Shown in pieces: positions 42,367-49,622 of a DNA stretch of 64,000 nt (within the stretch, counting starts at the first letter, position 1; each line of letters starts with the position of its first letter). The position numbers and the translations under genes are program-made. Below the pieces are notes generated by a model, which was not told where the DNA came from, did not search any database, and saw only the letters and a list, made by a program, of their open reading frames with translations. The stretch is from positions 5,976 to 69,975 of the forward strand of contig NZ_CAMPFU010000005.1 in assembly GCF_946848805.1 (NCBI RefSeq). Direction: 5' to 3'. The stretch is from Deinococcus sp. Marseille-Q6407 (lineage in GTDB: Bacteria > Deinococcota > Deinococci > Deinococcales > Deinococcaceae).

Positions 42367-42576
42367 ATGTCTGAAGAAGATACTGGCGCGGATTTTCACC
42401 TGGTCCTGGGCATGGCTGCCTGTCCGAGCGACCCCACTGATGCCGAATGGGAAGCAGAAAACAATATCTGGCTTGGACGCTGGAAACCCTTGAACATTTT
42501 TGGTCTGGTTGGCAAGGAGCCTGGGCACCAACGCACTGTGAACATGCTGAGAGGGTGCGCGCCCAAGCGTCGCTGA
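42367..42576 (+). CDS. small hypothetical protein, doubtful
   Basis: 69 aa from ATG 42367 (MSEEDTGADFHLVLGMAACP), ending in PGHQRTVNMLRGCAPKRR. No ribosome-binding site or known motif. It is the only open frame in this stretch and lies ahead of the 5'-nucleotidase gene. It may not be real. Confidence 0.25.
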   Translation: MSEEDTGADFHLVLGMAACPSDPTDAEWEAENNIWLGRWKPLNIFGLVGKEPGHQRTVNMLRGCAPKRR

Positions 42577-42618
42577 GTCGCTGACACCAAGCCGATGGGC
42601 ACGGCCTAAGCTGCGACC

Positions 42619-44070
42619 GTGAGGAAACTCGTCCTGTTGGCCCTCGCCGCCGTCCTTCCGTCCGCCAGCGCTCAGGGCACCTTGCTGTACTTCAACGACG
42701 CCCATGAACTGGCTCCCCTCGGCGGCGGTCAGCGTGGCGGCATGGCCCGTCTGGCCACACAGATCGAGCAGATCCGCAGCGAACAGCCGGAAACACTTGT
42801 CCTCTTCGGTGGCGATCTGGCCGGTGGCACCCTATTTGGCGAGTTCCGTGGCGAACCGATCGTCGAAGCATTCAACCAGATCGGCGTAGACCTGGCCAAC
42901 TTCGGTCAGCATGAATTCGATTTCGGAGCTGCGCAAGCGCAGCGACTGGTCCGGCAGTCCAAGTTTCCCTGGATCAGCTCCAACCTCACCCAGCACGGTC
43001 AGCCGTTCGCCGGTGCAGCCACCCGTAAAATCCTCAGCGTGGGCAATGTCAAAGTGGGCTTCATCGGCCTGACGACAGCGATGGAGACCACCAACGCTGG
43101 AGACACCGTTCAGCAAGGTGAGGTCGTCGAAGCCGCCAAACGTGAGGTGGCCGCCTTACAGGCTGAGGGTGCGGAATTGATCGTCGCCATCACGCAACAA
43201 CCGTTGGAGGCCGATCTGAAACTGGCCAAAGAGGTTCCCGAGCTGAACCTTATTCTTAGCGAAGAGGAAAGCGAAACCCGGACCACCATGATCGCTGAAG
43301 GGGGCACGGTCATCGCCAAACCGGCCGGCAACATCGGCTCGGTCATCCGCGTGGACATCCATGCACCGCAGCAGCCGCTCAAGCTCTCCGTGCTCCCTAT
43401 CGGGCCCGAACTGGTGGAACAGCCGCAGATCGCCGAATTGGCCACCCGGTACATGACCCAACTGGAACGAAGACTGGACCGAGTGATCACCCAGAGCAGC
43501 GTGGACCTGGACGCGGGTGCCAAAGTCAGCCGGGTTCAGGAGACGGCGCTCGGCAGCCTGATCGCCGACGCGTTCCGCGAAGCGACCGGTGCCGACATCG
43601 CCCTGATGCAAGGAGGCGGCATCCGGGGAGACAAGGTCTTCCCTGCTGGACCGGTCACCCTCAAAACGCTGACCGAAATCCTGCCATTCGGTAACCAGGT
43701 CATGATGGTCGAAGTGGACGGCCGTACCCTCCAGGCCGCACTGGAGAACGGGGTAAGCAAGGTCGACGAATACTCCGGACGTTTCCCGCAGGTCAGCGGA
43801 CTGACCGACCGTTTCGACCCGGCGAAGCCGGTCGGTCAGCGGGTCTCCGAGATCCGGGTCGCGGACAAGCCGCTTGACCCACAACAACTGTACAAGGTCG
43901 CTTTGGGCAGCTACCTGGCCGCAGGCGGTGACGGCTACACCATGTTCAAAGGGGCCCGGGTGCTAATCAGTCCAGCGGACGGGGTACGGGACGTCACTGC
44001 CCTCAGCGAATACCTGCAAAGTCAACCGACCATCGCTCCTCAGGTGGACGGCCGGATTCAGCAGCCTTAG
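42619..44070 (+). CDS. secreted 5'-nucleotidase/2',3'-cyclic phosphodiesterase (UshA-like)
   Basis: 483 aa from GTG, with TAAGCT 6 nt upstream (leaderless). The signal peptide is MRKLVLLALAAVLPSASA. The metallophosphatase domain shows TLLYFNDAHELAP (Asp-x-His metal site), VLFGGDLAGG, and ANFGQHEFDFG, with the usual GNHE replaced by GQHE. The C-terminal 5'-nucleotidase domain shows LMQGGGIRGD, LPFGNQVMMVEVDG and LAAGGDGYTMF. It hydrolyses extracellular nucleotides, useful for phosphate and nucleoside scavenging. The Asn to Gln change in GNHE may lower activity and is worth noting. Confidence 0.88.
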   Translation: MRKLVLLALAAVLPSASAQGTLLYFNDAHELAPLGGGQRGGMARLATQIEQIRSEQPETLVLFGGDLAGGTLFGEFRGEPIVEAFNQIGVDLANFGQHEFDFGAAQAQRLVRQSKFPWISSNLTQHGQPFAGAATRKILSVGNVKVGFIGLTTAMETTNAGDTVQQGEVVEAAKREVAALQAEGAELIVAITQQPLEADLKLAKEVPELNLILSEEESETRTTMIAEGGTVIAKPAGNIGSVIRVDIHAPQQPLKLSVLPIGPELVEQPQIAELATRYMTQLERRLDRVITQSSVDLDAGAKVSRVQETALGSLIADAFREATGADIALMQGGGIRGDKVFPAGPVTLKTLTEILPFGNQVMMVEVDGRTLQAALENGVSKVDEYSGRFPQVSGLTDRFDPAKPVGQRVSEIRVADKPLDPQQLYKVALGSYLAAGGDGYTMFKGARVLISPADGVRDVTALSEYLQSQPTIAPQVDGRIQQP

Positions 44071-44150
44071 CTGTGTGACTGGAACGGACCGGTGCTGCCT
44101 TCTGAACGCGGCACTGGCCACTTCTGGAGGTGAACCTGGATTTGGACCGT

Positions 44151-44460
44151 TCATGCGCAACTGGGGACCCCGGTTCCGCCCGCAGAATCTCCAAGAGACT
44201 CCGCCTGCCATGCTGCGTCACAGACGCCACGGAACGCGCACCAGTAGCACCTCTCTGATGACGGCTCAGGGTGGAAATCCAGTGCCTTCATCCTGTCAGT
44301 GGCTTCTGTAAGTTGCTTCAGAGTCGCTTGAAGAGTGTCTGGCCCAAAGGTCACCAGTACGCCGTGCCGCAGATAAGCCAGTGCCGCCTGCGAGGCGCCA
44401 AGCTGATAGGCATACAGCGCCAGCTGAGGCAGATACTTCTCCGACTGCATTCGGCGGAGA
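44151..44460 (-). pseudogene. PD-(D/E)xK exonuclease, C-terminal fragment with Cys cluster
   Basis: Only ~100 residues remain: SEKYLPQLALYAYQLGASQA, LAYLRHGVLVTFGPDTL, and RCYWCAFRGVCDAAW with the C-x-x-C...C ending of RecB/AddB/Cas4-type nucleases. The nuclease core and N-terminus are absent. Upstream sequence turns into the iteron region, so a breakpoint lies near 44460-44500. Its origin may be an AddAB- or UvrD/REP-type helicase-nuclease. Confidence 0.65.
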
Positions 44461-44580
44461 GCGGCGCAGGTTTTCGGTACGCCGGGCACCGTCTGGCAGC
44501 GCCGCATGAAGTTGACAACCCCGGTTCAGGTTCCGTCCATATTCGTCGTCCGTCGCCCCAACGTTGAAGACGCATTCGCC

Positions 44581-44869
44581 TGTGGCACTTTGTGGTGTTT
44601 TAAGGCGCTGCCTGTGGCACTTTGTGGACTTTGGGTGGGCTTACCCGTGGCACTTTGTGGAATTTACCTGTGGCACTTTGTGGTGTTTTAAGGCGCTGCC
44701 TGTGGCACTTTGTGGACTTTGGGTGGGCTTACCCGTGGCACTTTGTGGAATTTACCTGTGGCACTTTGTGGTGTTTTAAGACGCTGCCTGTGGCACTTTG
44801 TGGACTTTGGGTGGGCTTACCCGTGGCACTTTGTGGAATTTGGGGGCTCCTGCCCGTGGCACTTTGTGG
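44581..44869 (+). repeat. ten 15-bp iterons YGTGGCACTTTGTGG in an 88-bp higher-order repeat
   Basis: Starts are at 44581, 44613, 44646, 44669, 44701, 44734, 44757, 44789, 44822 and 44855. All share GTGGCACTTTGTGG. Spacings of 32, 33 and 23 bp repeat in order, close to three, three and two helical turns, giving an 88-bp period that recurs three times before a final pair. They are binding sites for the RepA encoded just downstream. Confidence 0.95.
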
Positions 44870-44918
44870 AAAAATTCGTGCAAACGCCCTCCCAGACTGA
44901 ATTTTTTTGCCCACCTTG

Positions 44919-44959
44919 ATGATGATCATCATATCTTTTTCCTTATCTTTTAAAAGATA
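44919..44959. promoter_or_regulatory. AT-rich palindromes before repA
   Basis: ATGATGATCATCAT (44919-44932) and TATCTTTTAAAAGATA (44944-44959) are perfect palindromes in AT-rich DNA between the iterons and repA. They are candidates for the unwinding element or for repA autoregulation. Confidence 0.65.
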
Positions 44960-45013
44960 TGATCATTCATCAAAGTACCGGAGAGAACGCAGCGGAGCAG
45001 GTACACTTTAACT

Positions 45014-46339
45014 ATGGCAACCAAGGACATGGTCATCAGACATGACGAACCAAACTTGGCACGCCTCAATCTGGTTCTGGCACTTAACCGTACCGAGCTG
45101 AGCGAGTGGGCCCGTGAGATCTCTGTCGATGCCATGGGTACCATCTCTATCCGATGCACAGCACCTCGTCACGGTCTGGTGCCACACGGCATTGATAACG
45201 ACATTCTCTTGGGGCTGGTCAACGCAGCAGTCTTGCAGGGTATGCCAGAAGACGACACCGTCAGGCTGTCGACCAGAGAACTGCTTCAACTGAGTGGAAT
45301 CACGCCCAGTGCCCGAGCGTATAAGAACTTGCAGGAGACGCTGCGGCGTTTACAGTACACAGCTTATGACCTGACCGACAGCTGGTACGACGGAACCAAG
45401 CATCGCTGGCGGACGGTCAGTTTCAGTTTGATCAGTCGCCTGGGTGCAGAGGACAATACCAAAGACGTATCGAACGCTGGGCAGTGGCGTGCGGAGACGC
45501 TGTTGGCCATCCGTTTGGACGACAGCCTGATGAGCAATATCCGTGCAGGGCACCTGCTTCCTCTGGACACCGAAGTCTTGTCGCATCTCCGGCAGCCCAT
45601 GACCCGCAACGTGTTCCGTACCCTGTCTTTTCAGTGCACTGGCGCTTCACAGGATTCGGTTCTGGCCTTTCACGTGCCGCTGAGCATCTGGGCGACCCAC
45701 CTCGGGATGCACGAATTGCGGTCAGATTCGGTGATGCGGGCGCTCAAACCAGCTCATGACGAGCTGATCAAGGTGGGTTTTCTGAAGAGCGTTGATTACA
45801 CTGGCCGCGGAAAAACCCGGACCATTCGCTACATTTTTGACAATATTCGGACGGTGGCCGATCCCGAAACGGTCGCGCTGCTGGTCCGCTACAACGTCAG
45901 CGGTAGCCGGGCCCTGACTCTGGCCCAGTCATACGGCGCGGAAGGGGTTCAGCGGGCTGTGGCGGTCCTGGAAGCCTTACTTCAGGGCAGCTACAAGACC
46001 AAGATCCGAAACCGCGCCGGCCTGCTGAGTGACATTCTGGAGAATCCAGACAAATACGACACCATCCTGACGGATGTGGAGGGTACGGCGGTATCGGTAG
46101 AGGTAGACCGCAAGGCACAGAGGGTCGAAACGGAGGAGTCACCTGCTCCCAGAGACGAAAAGTCGGCACGGATGATTCTGCTGAATCAGCTTGACGACAC
46201 CGAGGAGCGTCGCCGCCTACGTGACCGCGCGGTTGAGTTGTACGTTCATCACCGTGCCAGCACGCTTGAGCTGATGAAGCTGCTCCGGCTCAGTGACGAG
46301 GAGGCGGACGCCTTCTTGACCGAGTTGGAGGGGCGATAG
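45014..46339 (+). CDS. repA: replication initiator protein (RepA-like)
   Basis: 441 aa. The opening MVIRHDEPNLARLNLVLALNRTELSEWAREI matches the initiator-protein-A family of Deinococcus-Thermus and other plasmids. A winged-helix domain follows (STRELLQLSGITPSARAYKNLQETL), then a second similar segment (PLSIWATHLGMHELRSDSV). The C-terminus is charged and helical. TACACT lies 6 nt before the ATG (leaderless). It binds the adjacent iterons and starts replication. Confidence 0.88.
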   Translation: MATKDMVIRHDEPNLARLNLVLALNRTELSEWAREISVDAMGTISIRCTAPRHGLVPHGIDNDILLGLVNAAVLQGMPEDDTVRLSTRELLQLSGITPSARAYKNLQETLRRLQYTAYDLTDSWYDGTKHRWRTVSFSLISRLGAEDNTKDVSNAGQWRAETLLAIRLDDSLMSNIRAGHLLPLDTEVLSHLRQPMTRNVFRTLSFQCTGASQDSVLAFHVPLSIWATHLGMHELRSDSVMRALKPAHDELIKVGFLKSVDYTGRGKTRTIRYIFDNIRTVADPETVALLVRYNVSGSRALTLAQSYGAEGVQRAVAVLEALLQGSYKTKIRNRAGLLSDILENPDKYDTILTDVEGTAVSVEVDRKAQRVETEESPAPRDEKSARMILLNQLDDTEERRRLRDRAVELYVHHRASTLELMKLLRLSDEEADAFLTELEGR

Positions 46340-46400
46340 GCGCTCATCTGTAGACGTTCCTCGTGCCAGAGCTGCCGAGCCTCAAGAGGCCGGCAAACGC

Positions 46401-46429
46401 TTGACAGAAAACGGAACAGCACTCACAAT
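46401..46429 (+). promoter_or_regulatory. promoter of the lexA-imuB-dnaE2 operon
   Basis: A perfect TTGACA (46401-46406) and CACAAT (46424-46429) are separated by 17 bp. The -10 matches TATAAT at four of six positions. It is the best -35 in the window. Confidence 0.65.
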
Positions 46430-46436
46430 GCAGGTA

Positions 46437-46452
46437 TCTAAGCTTTCTTAGA
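46437..46452. promoter_or_regulatory. inverted repeat, candidate LexA operator
   Basis: TCTAAG-CTTT-CTTAGA forms a 16-bp inverted repeat 8 bp after the -10 box and 24 bp before the lexA start. Its position fits autorepression by the LexA-like protein encoded downstream. Confidence 0.55.
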
Positions 46453-46637
46453 GAGTTTACCCAGGAGCCTGCCAGATGCCACCAAGACTGACCCATCTTC
46501 GGATGCATTATCTACAGGTCATTGCTCGCCTGACCGACCTTGACGGCCCGCCGAGTGCAGCCGAGCTGGCCCGTGAACTGCGCCTCACTGAAGCGACTAT
46601 GAGTTATCACGTCACTGCCCTGACGGAACTGGGCTAT

Positions 46638-47643
46638 CTATTGATAGCGGCGTAAGTTGGCGTCCATAAGCTGACGGGGCAGGTGAATATAGCGGACCCG
46701 CTGCCAGGCGGTGACAAGCCTCTTTTTCAGCGCTCTGATGGAGTGGGCACAAAAGTTCCCCAACACATTGCGCTTGACGTAGGCCCACACCAACTCGATC
46801 GGGTTCAACTCTGGAGCATACGGAGGCAGAAAGATCAGAGAGAGGCGTTCGTGGGTTCCCACGAACGCCTGGGTCACTTTCGCGTGATGAATTCTCGCAT
46901 TGTCCAGCACCACGACGATGTTCCCCTGAACTTGGCGCAGGATGTGCCCAAAGAATCGGATGACTTCTCCACTGCGGATCGCTCCGGATGTTGTGTGCTG
47001 GAAGAATCGTCCATCTGAAGTGATCGCCCCAATCGTCGAAAGCTTCTCCCAGTTCGCTCTGAGCGTGACCAGGGGCGTGACGCCCCTGGGTGACCACGTT
47101 CGCCTTCGCACGCCTTTCAACGAGAATCCGACCTCATCCAGATAGATGATTGTGGCTCCCTCAGCGACCTTTTTTTTCCAACTCCGGGAGCACCTGTTCC
47201 CGCCAGGATGCAATCCGAAGTTCGTTCCGCTCAGCAGCCCGCCCATCTGGCATCTGTGGGCTGAACCCCAACTTTCGTAGGATTTTACGGACGTGATCAT
47301 GGTGGTACCACACCTCGAAGTGCCGCCCGATCAGCTCTGCCACGCGTTTTGTCGTCCAAGTTTCGTCAGGAAACCCATGCTGCAGAGCACCCTCCCGCAG
47401 GAGGGTGCGAAGCTGGTCGTGCTGAGACTCAGTCAGCCGAGCAGGACGACCAGAGCTGACCGTCGCTTGCAAGCTTCCCTTCTTTCTGAGCCGAGCACTC
47501 CAAGAAGTCACCGTGAGCACGGAGACGCCGAAGTGAGCAGCAATTTCGCGGTGTGTGTGGCTGCCTTGCTGCAGCCACTCGGTAGCAGCCAGACGCCGCT
47601 CCTCAAGTTGGGCACGAGAATATTGGTTCGGTTGCCATTCCAC
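46638..47643 (-). CDS. IS630-family transposase in two frames joined by slippage
   Basis: The first frame (47643-47161, GTG start) has a helix-turn-helix HREIAAHFGVSVLTVTSWSARL and ends at a run of eight A, GGAAAAAAAAGG. The second frame carries the catalytic part TIIYLDEVGFSLKG, IVVVLDNARIHHAK, and PPYAPELNPIELVWAYVK, the D-D-E of IS630. Ribosomal -1 shifting at the A-run gives the full enzyme. The stop codon uses the target TA. Confidence 0.88.
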
Positions 47644-47684
47644 GGTCCCTAGAGTTTAGCAGCGCATACTTACGCCGTTATCAA
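46641..47684 (-). mobile_element. IS630-family element, copy 1, in lexA
   Basis: 1044 bp, with terminal repeats TTGATAACGGCGTAAGT (one mismatch at the left end). It is flanked by TA (46639-46640) and a duplicated TA (47685-47686), the signature of IS630/mariner insertion. Confidence 0.93.
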
Positions 47685-48147
47685 TAGAACGCCGCGGACC
47701 ACGCGGCCGCTTGCAACTGACAGAAAAGGCTCACCCCCTGATCCACAGGGGCCTGCCGATTTATGGGTCCATCGCGGCGGGGCTGCCTGCATTTGCCCAT
47801 CAAGATCCGGATGCCTACACCCCCAGCCTGGAAGAACTTCTCGGTGTGCGGCGCGGTGACTTTCTGCTCCAGATTCGCGGTGAAAGTATGACGGGCCTTG
47901 GCATCACGCCCGGAGACTATGTGGTCATTCGACCGGCGGAGGAGGTGATAGACGGTCAGGTGGCAGCCGTGCTGATTCCCGACGAAGATGCCGCCACTCT
48001 CAAGCGGGTCTACCGCAAAGGCAAGCAGGTTTGGCTGCAAAGCGAGAATGCAGCGATGCCGACCCTGAAGTATCCGGCGGATGCAGTCCGGGTTCAGGGC
48101 CGACTGATCGGCAAGGTGGGCCTGTTCGGCTGAGAAGCGAGTGGAGC

Positions 48148-49383
48148 ATGTCTATGATCGCCTGCCTGCTTCTCCAACCCTGGTCGCTCAAGCTGCTCAC
48201 GCGGCAGTACCCTGGGGTCCCAGCAGCCGTCCTGAAAGAAGGCGGGCGGGTGCTCTATGCGGATCAGCTTGCCACCGATGCGGGTGTGACTCCTGGTCAA
48301 CCGCTGCACGCGGCCCTTTCACGCTGCCCGGAGTTGCACGCTGAAGTTGGCTGCCCGGCTCAGGCCAGCGCCGCCTGGGCCGAACTGCTGGAACTGCTTT
48401 ATAGCGGATTCTCCGACCGGGTTTACAGCCCGCAGGAAGGTCTGGCGTTTGTGAAGGTTGGCGCAGGTGCAGCCCGGCAGTTGGCCGCTTTGTTAGAGGC
48501 CCCGGTTGGCCTCGGCGGCAGCACGGAGCTGTCTCAGCTCGCGGCCCTGCGGGCACTCCCCGGAGAAGTCCGCACTGCAGGCACCGGTCAGGCCGAACAG
48601 GCCTTTTTGATGTTGACTCCTCTCCCCCACCTGAATGCCCTGGGACTGACCGAGCGTCACCTAGAGCGTTTACAGTTTCTAGGTATCGACGGGTTGGCGG
48701 CACTGATGAAGTGGTCAGCGGCGCAAAGAGAAGCGTTTCTGGGCGTGGAAACGGGTCAGCGTCTGAACCGCTTTTTCAGAGGAGAACGCACGTCCGCCCT
48801 CCCCCTTCACCACGCTCCGCTCTTGCTGAGCCGTAGCCTGGAACCAGACGCCCCGCTTCTGGAGCCCGGCGAGGCGGCCGCAGCCCTAATGGACCTGGCA
48901 ACCGCGCTCTGTGAAGAGTTAGAGGGCCGCTTTGCGGCGCAGCTCCGCGTGAAGGTCCATACCCTGGCCGGTGAAGTGCAGGCAACCCGGCAACTGAAAG
49001 GGCGGCTGGACGTCCGGGGCCTGGCGCGGCTGGCGGAGCTGACCTTACATGAAACCCAGGCCTTGCCGCTGGGCATTGACAGAATAAGCCTGGAACTGAC
49101 TGGTCTGAGCCGTCCAGCCCAGATGACCAGCCTGTTCGCGCGGATAGGAGATCTGGACGTGACTGGGGACTTGCTCCGCCGGTTCCCGCAGGCGCTGGTG
49201 AAGGTGGAATGGCTTGATGAGTATGCCTACGCAGCCGATGCGCAGTACCGCTGGGTGGATTGGGCGAGCGGCGAGCCGCGTCCTTCGCCTATCACTCCAC
49301 TGCCGCCCCAACCGCCAGCCAGACTCCGGCGGGTGTCCGATCCGGTCGGGACTCACCAGCGGTTCTTCGAAGGTGAAGGATGA
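48148..49383 (+). CDS. imuB: ImuB-type catalytically inactive Y-family polymerase
   Basis: 411 aa from ATG 48148 with GAGTGGAGC upstream. The fold follows Y-family polymerases (MIACLLLQPWSLKLL, VLKEGGRVLYADQLATDAGV, FLGIDGLAALMKW, then a little-finger region). The catalytic DxD near the N-terminus is replaced by LLLQ, and the S-x-D-E motif by YSPQEGLAF, so it is inactive like ImuB, which acts as a scaffold for DnaE2 and the beta clamp. It corresponds to ImuY of the D. deserti operon. It overlaps the next gene by 4 nt. Confidence 0.85.
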   Translation: MSMIACLLLQPWSLKLLTRQYPGVPAAVLKEGGRVLYADQLATDAGVTPGQPLHAALSRCPELHAEVGCPAQASAAWAELLELLYSGFSDRVYSPQEGLAFVKVGAGAARQLAALLEAPVGLGGSTELSQLAALRALPGEVRTAGTGQAEQAFLMLTPLPHLNALGLTERHLERLQFLGIDGLAALMKWSAAQREAFLGVETGQRLNRFFRGERTSALPLHHAPLLLSRSLEPDAPLLEPGEAAAALMDLATALCEELEGRFAAQLRVKVHTLAGEVQATRQLKGRLDVRGLARLAELTLHETQALPLGIDRISLELTGLSRPAQMTSLFARIGDLDVTGDLLRRFPQALVKVEWLDEYAYAADAQYRWVDWASGEPRPSPITPLPPQPPARLRRVSDPVGTHQRFFEGEG

Positions 49384-49622
49384 AGGCTGTGCAGCAACCC
49401 GTGGCGGTGCTGGAGGCTGACCATCAGCCGCGGAGTTTTATTTGGAATGGCAGGGCTTACCGGATTGCCCAGATACTTGACCGCTGGCAGTATGGTGGAC
49501 GCTGGTGGCTGGGAGAAGCGGGGCGCGACTGTTTTCTGGTCCAGGCTGGTGGCCTGACCGCGGAGCTGCACCATGAGCGAGGCAAGGAGGAGTGCTGGTG
49601 GCTGGCACGCGTCCAGGACTGA
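49380..49622 (+). CDS. small conserved protein of the mutagenesis operon
   Basis: 80 aa. FIWNGRAYRIAQILDRWQYGGRWWLGEAGRDCFLVQAGG is a compact beta-rich fold seen in small proteins (DUF6504-like) encoded with imuB/dnaE2 in various bacteria. The start overlaps the imuB stop and its end overlaps the dnaE2 start, so all three are translated together. Its role is unknown; a binding partner of ImuB or DnaE2 is likely. Confidence 0.65.
   Translation: MKAVQQPVAVLEADHQPRSFIWNGRAYRIAQILDRWQYGGRWWLGEAGRDCFLVQAGGLTAELHHERGKEECWWLARVQD

Larger units (their letters stand above)
44560..45013 (+). other. plasmid replication origin
   Basis: Ten iterons are followed by an AT-rich tract with palindromes and then repA, the layout of theta-replicating iteron plasmids. 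The AT-rich stretch 44900-44965 is the likely unwinding site. Confidence 0.85.
46476..48133 (+). pseudogene. lexA: LexA-type repressor split by IS630
   Basis: 46476-46640 encodes 55 codons (PPSAAELARELRLTEATMSY, a winged helix) ending ELGYL. 47687-48133 continues ERRGPRGRLQLTEKAHPLI and the peptidase domain: cleavage site IAAG-LPAF, nucleophile Ser in GESMTGLGITPGD, and Lys in ATLKRVYRKG. Removing the IS and one TA copy gives a continuous 203-aa LexA. AGGAGCC precedes the start. Split, the DNA-binding and dimerisation halves are separate, so repression is probably lost. Confidence 0.92.

Noticed and set aside
44581..44869. CRISPR array
   Set aside because: Repeats are 15 bp with near-identical, not unique, intervals; no cas genes; position before repA fits iterons.
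44506..44919. Several long open frames across the iteron region in different frames, and their repetitive peptides
   Set aside because: They arise from the 88-bp direct repeat, which leaves frames open; peptides are simple repeats with no start signals.
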